NCBI GenBank assembly: GCA_019636245.1 | Contig: JAHBXX010000032.1 | Span: 1 to 53,908 of the forward strand | DNA from: Planctomycetota bacterium | GTDB lineage: Bacteria > Planctomycetota > UBA1135 > UBA2386 | Direction: 5' to 3' | Length of the DNA: 53,908 nucleotides | Shown: positions 34,414-42,818 of the stretch, piece after piece | Layout: each line of letters starts with the position of its first letter | Numbering within the stretch: position 1 is the first letter of the stretch | Program-made: the position numbers and the translations under genes | The notes under the pieces: model-generated | The model's database searches: none | Seen by the model: only the letters and a program-made list of their open reading frames with translations | What the model was told of the DNA's origin: nothing

Positions 34414-37103
34414 GGCGGCGCCGCCGCGCTGGCGGCGGCGGCGCGCTCGGCGAGACGCGCGCGCAGCGCGGCGAACTCCGGGAGCGAAGCGAGCGGCGCG
34501 TAGACCGGCTCGTCGAGACGGCTGCGGCTGTGCCAGCCGGCGCGTTCGGCGGCCAGCAGGGCCGTCGTCGCCAGGGCGAGGTAGTCGCGTTCGGGGGCCG
34601 CGGCCGCACCGGGCTCGGCGTCGTGCATCGCCGCGGCGCGCAGCCAGAAGCGCGCGACCGCGCGCTGGTGGTCGGCGTTGTGCACGTCGCCGGCCAGCTC
34701 CTCGGCCACCGCCTCGAGTTCGACGCGACGCTGCAGGCGGGCCAGGGTGTTGCCGCGCAGCCGCAGGTGCCGGTGCAGGAACAGCCTGGCCCGCTCGAAG
34801 CCGGGCGACTTCGCCAGCACCTGCCGCTGCAACGGGATCGCCCGGTCCAGCAGGAGCAGCGCCTGCTCGAGGTCGTCCGGCGTCGCGGCGTCGCCGCACC
34901 AGGTGCGGGCGAGGTTGTGCAGCGCGCCGCCGAGCCGGGACAGCAGGTCGATGTCGTCGGGGTGCCGCCGCGCCATCGGCTCGCGCAGGTCGACGCAGGC
35001 GGCCAGCGTCGACCGGGTGCGCTCGTCGCCGCGCCGCTGGTAGAGGTTGCCCAGCGTCTCCAGCACGTCGCTCTCGAGCACGTCGCGCGGCGGCCAGATG
35101 CGGGCGTCGCGCGGCATGCGGCGCGCCACCGCCAGCGCCTCCTCGAGCAGCGGCTCGGCCGCCGCATCGGCGCGGCGCTCGTAGCAGTGGGTGGCCAGGT
35201 TGTCGAGGTTGCGCACGAGGCCGATCTGCAGGTCGATCGCCGCCGGCTGCACGGCGACCGCCTCGCGGGCCAGGTCGACGGCACGCTCGAGGGTGGCCTG
35301 CAGCGCAGCCGGGTCGCGGGCGACCTCGGGCAGCTCGGCCCGCAGCGCCGCCGCCTGCGCCAGCCCGTTCGCCGAACTGCCGCGCCGGTGGGGCATCTGG
35401 CCCAGCGCGGTGAAATCGCGCTCGGCGGCCGCCAGGGCAGCGCGCAGCCGGTCGGCGAGCGCCTGGTCGCGCACCGCCTCGCCGAACTCCTTGTGCAGCG
35501 CGCCGAGGTTCAGGTGGGCGCAGGCGCGCACCTCGAGCAGTTCGGCGTCGCGCTCGACTCCGGGCGTCTCCAGCAGCCGCACGACCTGCTGGTAGGTGTC
35601 GATCGCCTGCTGCGGCTGGCCGGTGCGCACCAGCGTCGCGGCGAGGCGGTTGCGCGCCAGCCCGGCGTCGTGCCGCAGGCGCGCGTGCGAGGGATCCTTG
35701 GCCAGCAGCGCGTCGTACATCGTGCAGGCGTGCTGCAGCGCCTCGATGGTCGCCGCCTCGGCCTCGGGCACGAAGCGCAGCCGCTCGTTCGCCATCGTCA
35801 CCAGCATGCGGTCGATGGCGTCGAGCGAGGTGGCGAAGCCCTCGTCGGCTCGGGCGACCGCCGCCTGCAGTTCGCGGTTGACCGCCCGCTCGCGCCAGGC
35901 GAGCACCACCGGCACGGCGAACGCGGCGACGAGGAGGCAGGCCAGCGCCGTCGCCGTCACGCGGTGCCGCTGGCACCAGCGCCAGCCGCGCAGCGGCAGG
36001 CCGAGGCGACGGGCGCGGATGGTGCGGCGGTTCAGCACCGCCAGCAGGTCGTCGGCGAACGACGCCACGTCGGGGTAGCGGCGCTCGCGGTCGCCGTCCA
36101 TCGCCGTGCGCACGACCAGTTCCAGCTCGGGCGGCACCTCGCGGTTGCGGCTGCGCAGCCGCGGCGCATCGCCGTCGCGCAGCCGCTGCAGCGCGTCCCG
36201 GCCGGCGAACGGCGGCTCGAGGGTGAGCAGCTGCCAGAGCGTCGCGCCGAGCGAGTAGACGTCGGTGCGTTCGTCGACGGCGTCGCCGCGCAGCTGTTCG
36301 GGCGACATGAAGGCCGGCGAGCCCGGGGTGTTGCCGGTGCGGGTGAAGTCGCCGCCGCCGGTCAGGCGGGCGATGCCGAAGTCGAGCAGCAGCGTGCGGC
36401 CGTCGCGCGTCAGCATGACGTTCGACGGCTTGATGTCGCGGTGCACGATGCCGCGCAGGTGCGCGTGCCGCACGCCGAGCGCGACCGCGTGCAGGATGCG
36501 GGTGCAGGTCTGCCACCAGGCGCCGGCGAACGGGTCGGTCGCCGTGCCCGGCTGGGCGCCGATCGCCTGGCGCAGGTCCTCGCCGCGCAGGGTCGCCGGA
36601 TCGCGGCCGTGCAGCGCGGCGCAGACCTCGTGCACCGTGCTGCCCTGCAGCAGGTCCATCGCATACCAGGGCAGGCCGTCCTGCTCGCCCGATGCCAGCA
36701 CCGGCACGATCGCCGGGTGCGACAGCCGGGCGATCGCCTCGATCTCGCGGCGGAAGCGCTCGCGCGCGCCTTCGAAGTAGAGCAGCTCCGGCCGCACGAC
36801 CTTGATCGCCACGCGGCGGCCCAGCGACTCCTGTTCGGCTTCGTAGACGACCCCCATGCCGCCGCTGCCGAGCCGGCGCAGCAGGCGGAACTCGCCGAGG
36901 CGCTCCGGGAAGTCGCGCAGCGCCGGCCCGGCGCCGAGCAGGCCCATCTGCCGGCAGCGGGCGAGACCTCGCTCCAGGGCCGGCCGGTGCGCGGCATGCT
37001 GGTCGAGGAACTGCCGGAGGCCGGCCTCGCCGTGCTCGTCGAACGCGGCGAGGGCTGCGGCCAGCAGCTCCTCGAGCAGGTCGTCGGCGGACGGCGGCTT
37101 CAT
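34356..37103 (-). CDS. Membrane Ser/Thr protein kinase with C-terminal helical repeats
   Basis: A 915-residue kinase. After a helical N-terminus (1-65) the Hanks-type catalytic domain has the Gly loop 'LGSGGMGVVYEAEQ', Lys K101, 'HLRGIVHRDIKPSNVML', 'LLLDFGIARLTGG' and 'GSPAFMSPEQLRG'. A single membrane helix lies at about 380-400, and the following 500 residues are TPR-like helical repeats of the type common in planctomycete kinases, probably facing the periplasm. The last 19 residues are encoded opposite the sigma factor end. The ATG lies six bases after TAGAGT (37115-37110), indicating a leaderless start. It may control, or be controlled by, the convergent sigma factor. Confidence 0.92.
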   Translation of the reverse strand: MKPPSADDLLEELLAAALAAFDEHGEAGLRQFLDQHAAHRPALERGLARCRQMGLLGAGPALRDFPERLGEFRLLRRLGSGGMGVVYEAEQESLGRRVAIKVVRPELLYFEGARERFRREIEAIARLSHPAIVPVLASGEQDGLPWYAMDLLQGSTVHEVCAALHGRDPATLRGEDLRQAIGAQPGTATDPFAGAWWQTCTRILHAVALGVRHAHLRGIVHRDIKPSNVMLTRDGRTLLLDFGIARLTGGGDFTRTGNTPGSPAFMSPEQLRGDAVDERTDVYSLGATLWQLLTLEPPFAGRDALQRLRDGDAPRLRSRNREVPPELELVVRTAMDGDRERRYPDVASFADDLLAVLNRRTIRARRLGLPLRGWRWCQRHRVTATALACLLVAAFAVPVVLAWRERAVNRELQAAVARADEGFATSLDAIDRMLVTMANERLRFVPEAEAATIEALQHACTMYDALLAKDPSHARLRHDAGLARNRLAATLVRTGQPQQAIDTYQQVVRLLETPGVERDAELLEVRACAHLNLGALHKEFGEAVRDQALADRLRAALAAAERDFTALGQMPHRRGSSANGLAQAAALRAELPEVARDPAALQATLERAVDLAREAVAVQPAAIDLQIGLVRNLDNLATHCYERRADAAAEPLLEEALAVARRMPRDARIWPPRDVLESDVLETLGNLYQRRGDERTRSTLAACVDLREPMARRHPDDIDLLSRLGGALHNLARTWCGDAATPDDLEQALLLLDRAIPLQRQVLAKSPGFERARLFLHRHLRLRGNTLARLQRRVELEAVAEELAGDVHNADHQRAVARFWLRAAAMHDAEPGAAAAPERDYLALATTALLAAERAGWHSRSRLDEPVYAPLASLPEFAALRARLAERAAAASAAAPPHDRVSPPSTSSANREMPR

Positions 37104-37109
37104 GCGGCC

Positions 37110-37115
37110 ACTCTA
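37110..37115 (-). promoter_or_regulatory. -10 element of the kinase gene
   Basis: TAGAGT on the minus strand ends six bases before the kinase ATG and overlaps the stop codon of the upstream cytochrome gene (37113-37115). No clear -35 is visible, so the kinase may also be co-transcribed with the cytochrome. Confidence 0.35.
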
Positions 37116-37562
37116 GCGGGCGTCGGCGGCATCGGCGGCCGGCGGCGCCGGCCGGCGCAGGTAGGCGATCACATCGCGCGCGTCGGGTTCCGAGAACCGG
37201 TACTCCGGCATCGGCGGCAGGGGCCGGCGTCCATCCGGCAGCGCGCCCGTGGTCAGCAGCGCCAGCGCCTCGGCATCGCCGAGGCCGGGCAGGCCCGCGA
37301 TCGGCTTGGCGACGGGCGCCCAGGGCATCGGCACCGTGGGGGCGAACGGCAGCGGCGCGCCCTGCAGCCATCGGGCGGCCACGAAACGTCCCTGCTCGTC
37401 GCGCGGGCTGTGGCAATCCGCGCAGAGGGCCACGCGTTCGACCAGGTAGCGGCCGCGTTCGGGATCCGCCTCGCGCCCGACGGCGGCCAGGGTGCAGGCG
37501 GCGATGCCGGCCAGGAGTGCCGCCGTGGCCAGGCCGGCGTGGAAGAGACGTGGCAGGGTCAT
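37113..37562 (-). CDS. Mono-haem cytochrome c, exported
   Basis: A 149-residue protein. The leader 'LPRLFHAGLATAALLAGIAACTL' (in two parts) has a lipobox-like I20-A-A-C23. The haem motif is C47-A-D-C50-H51, and 'PLPPMPEYRFSEPDARDVIAYLR' near the end supplies the distal Met (MPEY). The fold is class I cytochrome c, a periplasmic electron carrier. ATG 37562 is chosen for the signal peptide; an in-frame start at 37619 would put residues before it. The kinase gene follows after nine bases. Confidence 0.85.
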   Translation of the reverse strand: MTLPRLFHAGLATAALLAGIAACTLAAVGREADPERGRYLVERVALCADCHSPRDEQGRFVAARWLQGAPLPFAPTVPMPWAPVAKPIAGLPGLGDAEALALLTTGALPDGRRPLPPMPEYRFSEPDARDVIAYLRRPAPPAADAADAR

Positions 37563-37623
37563 CGGGAAGGGACCTTGGGCATGGGGAGGCATCCAGGCCC
37601 TCAGTGCCAGGGCCGGCAAGTTG

Positions 37624-39312
37624 TCACAGGCGTGGCGCCGCCGGGCCGCCGCCCGCGGCGCCCGGGCTGCCGCCCTGGTGCAGGCGGAGCTGGGGCAGGG
37701 CGATCGGCCAGCCGTTCGCCGCGCACGCGGCCACCAGCAGGCCTTGCAGCTGGCTCTCGAGGTGGAGGTAGTGCGGTGCCGCGCTGCCGTCGAAGTCGAC
37801 CACCGCGCGCAGCTGCAGGGCGCTCGGCAGCGCCGCGGTCAGTTCGACCCGGACGGAGCGCAGCGCGCCGTCGCCGAGGGCCTGCGCGAGGCCCTGCTGC
37901 AGGGCCTTCTGCAGCCGGTCCGGGATCGGGCCGACGGCGTCCTGGCCGTGGCCGTGGTCGAGGCCGATCGTGGTCGTCAGCACGAAGCCGCGCGACAGGT
38001 TGCGCGGCGTCTGGGCGAGGAACGTGGTGGTGCGGTAGGTGCGGGGGCTGCCGAGGTGCTCGACGACGACCAGTTCGGGCGTCTGCTGCCGCACCGGCCC
38101 GAAGGCGCCGTCGGCGAGCAGCACGACGTCGCCCGTGCGGCACGGGAACCAGGGCTCGTCCGCCGCCGCGGCGCGCGAGCGCCTGCCGACCAGGTGCCGC
38201 AGCGGCAGCCGCAGCGTGCCGCCGTCGAGGTCCGGGTTGTGCAGCCGACTGTAGAAGCGCAGCGCCTCGACGCGGTAGGGCAGCCCGTCGAGGAGGATGC
38301 GTTCGCCTTCCCGCACGCCGCCGACGTTCAGCAGCAGCCGGATCTGCTCGTACGACTGCGGCAGCGTGCGCACCAGCACCCAGCCGGCGCCGACCAGGAA
38401 CACGATGCCGACGGCGAGCAGCAGCCAGTCGTTGCGCACGTAGGGCACCAGGATCGTGGCCGCGACCGCCGCCAGCAGGCCGAAGACCTGCAGCAGCACC
38501 TCCAGCAGGCGCAGCGAGAAGCCGCGGTCCTGCCCCAGTCGCTGCAGCAGCCAGCCCGACAGGAGGCGCAGGCCGAAGAACACCACCAGGAAGACGCCCG
38601 TCGCCAGCACCAGGCTGGCGCCGCTCGACCGGAGGAAGCGCAGCGACGCGTCGGCGACCCGGTCGGGCAGCGACTTCTGCTGGTCCTGGCGCATGCCGAG
38701 CCGGGCGCGCAGCACCAACTGCTCGCCGCGCAGGGCGTCGAGCTGCGGTCGCCAGCGGCGCTCGATCTCGCGGTCGGCCTCGGCGCGCGCCAGGCCGTCC
38801 GCGGGCAGCTGCGCGCGGGCGCTCTCGGCGGCGCGCAGCGCCGCCTCGGCGGTGTGCTGGCGCAGCTCCAGCTGCTCGAGGCGTGCCTTCAGGTCGGCGA
38901 CCTGCCGCGGCTCCTCGGTCGCGTCCTTGACCGCCTGCAGCAGCGGGCGCAGCAGCTGCTCGAGCTCCTGCTGCAGGTCGAAGCGCCGCGCCTGCGGCTC
39001 CTCGAACGCCTGCACGTCGATGCGCGTCACCAGGCCGGCGAACTGCCAGCCGAGGTTGCGCACCTCCTGGTCGAGCGTCGCCGCGGCCGCGAGGTCGCCG
39101 CGTTCGCGGGCGCAGTCGCGTTCGCGTCGCCGCTGCTGCAGGCGTGTCGCCAGGCCCTCGAGCGCCTGCTGCGTCGCCGCGTCCAGCGGTTCCGGAGCGG
39201 CGGCCTGCGGTGCGGATGCGGCCGGCGGCGGCGGGGTGTCGACCTGGGCGCCGCAAGGCGCCAGCCCGATGGCCAGCACGAACGGGAGCCGCGCGAGGGC
39301 GGGGCAGCGCAT
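37624..39312 (-). CDS. Mechanosensitive channel-like (MscS-type) membrane protein with long coiled coil
   Basis: A 562-residue exported protein. A signal peptide (MRCPALARLPFVLAIGLAPCGAQ in two parts) and a Pro/Ala linker lead into a coiled coil of about 170 residues (50-215). Hydrophobic helices lie at about 228-250 and 267-317. The following beta-rich segment ('LLLNVGGVREGERILLDG', 'LHNPDLDGGTLRLPLRHLVG') resembles the MscS beta domain, and the C-terminal alpha/beta part fits too. Gating of ions under osmotic stress is plausible, but the sequence is divergent. An ATG 141 bases upstream would not improve the signal peptide. Confidence 0.7.
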   Translation of the reverse strand: MRCPALARLPFVLAIGLAPCGAQVDTPPPPAASAPQAAAPEPLDAATQQALEGLATRLQQRRRERDCARERGDLAAAATLDQEVRNLGWQFAGLVTRIDVQAFEEPQARRFDLQQELEQLLRPLLQAVKDATEEPRQVADLKARLEQLELRQHTAEAALRAAESARAQLPADGLARAEADREIERRWRPQLDALRGEQLVLRARLGMRQDQQKSLPDRVADASLRFLRSSGASLVLATGVFLVVFFGLRLLSGWLLQRLGQDRGFSLRLLEVLLQVFGLLAAVAATILVPYVRNDWLLLAVGIVFLVGAGWVLVRTLPQSYEQIRLLLNVGGVREGERILLDGLPYRVEALRFYSRLHNPDLDGGTLRLPLRHLVGRRSRAAAADEPWFPCRTGDVVLLADGAFGPVRQQTPELVVVEHLGSPRTYRTTTFLAQTPRNLSRGFVLTTTIGLDHGHGQDAVGPIPDRLQKALQQGLAQALGDGALRSVRVELTAALPSALQLRAVVDFDGSAAPHYLHLESQLQGLLVAACAANGWPIALPQLRLHQGGSPGAAGGGPAAPRL

Positions 39313-39415
39313 CGTCGGCACGCTACCCCGGCGGCGGCCGCCGGCCAACTCAGGTCCCTGGTCGCCGCGGCACGCGCTGGCTTCGCCGCCGCCTTCGGCT
39401 ACACCATGCCCGCCG

Positions 39416-40771
39416 ATGAGCCAGCCGATCTCCACGAAGCCGCCGAGCGGCATGCGCGACTTCCTGGCCGCCGACGTCGTGCGGCGGCGCCACGTGCTGG
39501 CGGTGGTGCAGCGCGTCTACGAGTCGTTCGGCTTCGTGCCGCTGGAGACGCCGACGATCGAGAACCTGGGCACGCTGCTCGGCAAGTACGGACCCGAGGG
39601 CGACCAGCTGCTGTTCCGCGTGCTGCACCGGCGTGAGAAGCTGCAGCGCGCGCTCGCCGCCGGCGCGGTCGGCGAACTGGATCTCGCCGACGAGGGGCTG
39701 CGCTACGACCTCACGGTGCCGCTGGCGCGCGTGGTCGCCAACCACCGCGATCTGCCGGCGTTCTTCAAGCGCTACGCGATCCAGCCGGTGTGGCGCGCCG
39801 ACCGACCGGCGAAGGGCCGCTTCCGCGAGTTCTACCAGTGCGACGTCGACATCACCGGCACCCGCAGCGTGGTCGCCGATGCCGAGGTCTGCGGCGCCGT
39901 GGCCCAGGTGCTGCGCGAACTCGGCTTCAGCGACTTCCGCCTGCTGTGCAACCACCGCGCGCTGCTGCGCGCGCTGGTCGCCGAAGCCGGCATCCCGCCG
40001 GCGCACGAAGCGCTGGCGCTGGTGGTGCTCGACAAGCTCGACAAGGTCGGCGTCGACGGCGTGCAGCGCGAGCTCGCCGACAAGGGCGTGCCGGCGGCGC
40101 AGAGCGGCGCCCTGCTGCGGCTCCTGGCCGAAGCGCGCGAGGCCGGGGCGCTGGCGCGGCGAGCCGCGGGCGACGGGGCGGGCGCCGAGGGCGCGCGCGA
40201 GCTGCTGGCGCTGTTCGCGGCCGCGGGCGGCGGCCCGGCGGCGGCGCACCTCACCTTCGATCCGACGCTGGCGCGCGGCCTCGGTTACTACACGGGGCCG
40301 ATCTTCGAGATCGCCTGCAGCGACCTCGCCGGCTCGTTGGGCGGCGGCGGCCGCTACGACGGTCTGATCGGCATGTTCGGCAAGCAGCCGATCCCGGCGG
40401 TCGGCTTCTCGCTGGGGCTCGAGCGCATCCTGCTGGTCATGGAGGAGCGCGGCATGTTCCCGCCGCTCGGCATCGGACCGCAGGTGCTGCTCTGCCGCCT
40501 GCCCGACGTGACCGCGGCGGCGGCGATCGGCGTCGCCACGGCGCTGCGGGCCCAGGGGCTGCGGGTCGAGATCTACGCCGACGAGGCGAAGCTCGGCACG
40601 CAGCTGCAGTACGCGAACAAGGTGGCGGCGCCGTTCGCGGCGATCCTCGGCGGCGACGAGGTCGCGGCGGGCACCGTGGCGCTGAAGGACCTGCATACCG
40701 GCGAGCAGGTGGTGCTGCGCGTGGCCGAGGTCGGCGCCCGGGTGTCGCGGGCGCACCTGCCGCCGCGCTGA
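39416..40771 (+). CDS. hisS: Histidine--tRNA ligase
   Basis: A 451-residue class II synthetase charging tRNA-His. 'PPSGMRDFLAADVVRR' is the N-terminal signature, 'YDLTVPLARVVANH' and 'FYQCDVDITG' belong to motif 2, 'ARGLGYYTGPIFEI' is the His-specific HisA motif and 'GFSLGLERIL' is motif 3. The C-terminal anticodon-binding domain runs from about 350 on. A TACACC at 39400-39405 could be a weak -10. Confidence 0.97.
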   Translation: MSQPISTKPPSGMRDFLAADVVRRRHVLAVVQRVYESFGFVPLETPTIENLGTLLGKYGPEGDQLLFRVLHRREKLQRALAAGAVGELDLADEGLRYDLTVPLARVVANHRDLPAFFKRYAIQPVWRADRPAKGRFREFYQCDVDITGTRSVVADAEVCGAVAQVLRELGFSDFRLLCNHRALLRALVAEAGIPPAHEALALVVLDKLDKVGVDGVQRELADKGVPAAQSGALLRLLAEAREAGALARRAAGDGAGAEGARELLALFAAAGGGPAAAHLTFDPTLARGLGYYTGPIFEIACSDLAGSLGGGGRYDGLIGMFGKQPIPAVGFSLGLERILLVMEERGMFPPLGIGPQVLLCRLPDVTAAAAIGVATALRAQGLRVEIYADEAKLGTQLQYANKVAAPFAAILGGDEVAAGTVALKDLHTGEQVVLRVAEVGARVSRAHLPPR

Positions 40772-40843
40772 CCGCCGCCAGCTGCCGCGCGCGGCGCGGC
40801 AGCGCCGGTGGACGCGTGCCGACCGCGGCGCCAAGATGGGCGG

Positions 40844-41839
40844 ATGGCGGCGAGCGATCCGGCGACCCCAGGCCAGCACCCGCTGGAGGCCGAGGAACTG
40901 CAGTTGGTCACGCAGGTCGTGCAGGCGCTGTCCAGGGTCGGCACCGACGACAGCCGCGCCCTGATCGCGACGATCGAGCAGCAGATGCAGAGCCTGCACC
41001 TGTTCGGCGAGCTGCTGGCCCGTTATCCGTCGCCGCTCGAGGAGCAGCACCTGGGGCCGATGCGCCGCGGGCTCGAGACCCTGGTCGAGACCCTGGTGCA
41101 CACCGACCAGGCGACGTTCCCGTTCCGCGCGCCGACGCAGGCGCTGGTCGGGCGGGCGATGAACATGGCGCAGATCAACTTCCTGCGCATGCTGTGGCAC
41201 GTGAGCGGCGGGCTCGCCGATGCGGCCCAGGCGGCGGCGCTGCGCGAGACCTCGGCGCGCCGGTTGCGCGCCAGCGTGCACACGCGGCTGGTCGAGGAGG
41301 TGCTGGTCGACATCGTCACCGATGCGCTGATCGACGCCCGGCTGCGCGCGCAGGCGGTGCGCAACCTGGCGCAGCTGTGGGGCAACCGGCTGACCTGGCG
41401 CGTGCACACGTTCTTCCCGATCCTGGCGGCGACCTGGGAGGCGCGGCAGCGGGTGCGCGTCGTCGGCGGTTCGTTGGCCGGCTACAGCGAGCTGTGCCAG
41501 CTGCTGACGGCCGGCGGCGACGTCGAGTTCGTCGATCTGCTGCTCGACCAGGACTACGGCGAAGTCGAGCTGCAGGCGTTCCGCGAGTTCCTGTTCGGGA
41601 CCTCGTCGGAGGAACTCGACCGGCTGGCGCAGCGCATGGCGACCGAGGGCCTGTCGAGCATCGAACTCGACAGCCGGATCGCGGGGCCCGGCGGGCCGGC
41701 GCGCGATGCCGGTTCGATCCTGTTCGAGTTCTTCCGCGCGCGGCTCGTGCAGTGTTCCGCCCGGCGCATCGCCAGGCTGCCGGGACCGCGGCACACGGCG
41801 GAGGGCTACGTGATGCTGGCCTGGCTGGCGCGGCAGTGA
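40844..41839 (+). CDS. Helical hypothetical protein
   Basis: A 331-residue soluble protein without signal peptide. The sequence is almost fully alpha-helical with many Leu, Ala, Arg and Glu, for example '[22 protein letters not shown]' in parts, '[33 protein letters not shown]' and '[20 protein letters not shown]'. No catalytic motif is evident. The spacing of helices suggests HEAT-like repeats, but that is a guess. ATG 40844 is preferred over one 36 bases upstream. It converges with the hydrolase gene. Confidence 0.75.
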   Translation: MAASDPATPGQHPLEAEELQLVTQVVQALSRVGTDDSRALIATIEQQMQSLHLFGELLARYPSPLEEQHLGPMRRGLETLVETLVHTDQATFPFRAPTQALVGRAMNMAQINFLRMLWHVSGGLADAAQAAALRETSARRLRASVHTRLVEEVLVDIVTDALIDARLRAQAVRNLAQLWGNRLTWRVHTFFPILAATWEARQRVRVVGGSLAGYSELCQLLTAGGDVEFVDLLLDQDYGEVELQAFREFLFGTSSEELDRLAQRMATEGLSSIELDSRIAGPGGPARDAGSILFEFFRARLVQCSARRIARLPGPRHTAEGYVMLAWLARQ

Positions 41840-41849
41840 GCGGCGGGCG

Positions 41850-42641
41850 TCACCAGGCGACGCGGCGCACGGCGTCCCAGAGGTCGAAGTGGCCCTTGCC
41901 GGGCAGCTCGTGCAGCGTGGCGCGCGGGCCCAGGGCCGCCGCCAGGCGGCGGGCGCCGTCGATCGGCAGCGCCGCGTCGGCGGCGCCGTGGGCGATGACG
42001 GTCGCGCAGTCCACCTGCGCCAGGGCCCCGGCGACGTCGTAGACGTCGCTGCCGCGGAACCGCCCGAAGGCGCCGTACGGCATGATGGCGATGCGTTCGC
42101 CGGCGGCGGCGAGCACGAGCCTGGCCGGCCGTTCGCCGGCGGCGGCCAGCCGGGCGGCGAGCTGCACGGCCAGCACGGAGCCGAGCGAGTAGCCCCAGAT
42201 CTCGGTGCGCTCCGGCCGGGCGCCGAGGGTCATCAGGTGGCGCCACTGGCGCAGCAGGTCGTCGGCGAGGCTGCCCGGGCAGGGCGTGCCGGTCGAGGCG
42301 TCGAAGCCGCGGTAGGCCCACAGCGCCAGGCCGACGTCGTCGTCGCCGCGAAGGCCATCGAGCACCGGCCGGAAGCCGGCGAGCAGCGCCGGCGCGTTGC
42401 CCGGCACGAACAGGATCCAGCGCGCGTCCGCCTGCCGCGGCGGCCTGACCAGGCCCGCGAGGGTCACGTCGGGCGTCACGGCCAGCGGCTCGAGCCGCCA
42501 GCCGTCGGTCGCCAGGGACTGCAGTTCGGCCGTGGTCGTGCGGCCGATCCAGTAGGCATAGGGGTGCATCTTGCCGGCCGCGAACCAGGCGGCGGCCAGC
42601 AGCAGGACGAGGGCGAGGGGCACCAGCATGCGGACCTTCAC
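41850..42641 (-). CDS. Membrane-anchored alpha/beta hydrolase
   Basis: A 263-residue protein with an N-terminal signal anchor ([20 protein letters not shown]). The nucleophile elbow is '[17 protein letters not shown]' (GYSLG), with '[20 protein letters not shown]' as oxyanion region, and '[23 protein letters not shown]' and '[11 protein letters not shown]' giving Asp and His. The fold is of the Bem46/serine aminopeptidase group. GTG 42641 is favoured over ATG 42629 because TAGACT (42655-42650) ends eight bases upstream. It is divergent from the synthetase gene and could in principle act as a separate thioesterase, but it has an anchor and no special link is visible. Confidence 0.82.
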   Translation of the reverse strand: MKVRMLVPLALVLLLAAAWFAAGKMHPYAYWIGRTTTAELQSLATDGWRLEPLAVTPDVTLAGLVRPPRQADARWILFVPGNAPALLAGFRPVLDGLRGDDDVGLALWAYRGFDASTGTPCPGSLADDLLRQWRHLMTLGARPERTEIWGYSLGSVLAVQLAARLAAAGERPARLVLAAAGERIAIMPYGAFGRFRGSDVYDVAGALAQVDCATVIAHGAADAALPIDGARRLAAALGPRATLHELPGKGHFDLWDAVRRVAW

Positions 42642-42649
42642 GCGGCGGC

Positions 42650-42655
42650 AGTCTA
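42650..42655 (-). promoter_or_regulatory. -10 element of the hydrolase gene
   Basis: TAGACT on the minus strand ends eight bases before GTG 42641. An identical hexamer occurs at the same distance before the DUF2007-like gene at 51394. No clear -35. Confidence 0.45.
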
Positions 42656-42818
42656 CCGGCCGGGGGGCGAACCACGGCGCGGCGGCCCGGGTTCGCGCCG
42701 GCGGCGGCGGGAGGCCGCTTCCGGGCCGCCGCGCCGGCGCTACGTCGGCTGGCGACTGGCCCGGGCGGGCGCCAGACCGTATCAAGGACCTCTCGCCGTT
42801 CCTCCGATTCCACCGCCG

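Noticed and set aside
33675..38930. Plus-strand frame of about 1,750 codons across the kinase region
   Set aside because: It opposes the kinase, cytochrome and channel genes. Composition is Arg/Ala/Gln-rich and contains no motif.
42757..42785. Promoter of the synthetase (TATCAA at 42780)
   Set aside because: The hexamer lacks the final T and the -35 (TGGCCC) is poor, so no promoter is called although one must lie near.
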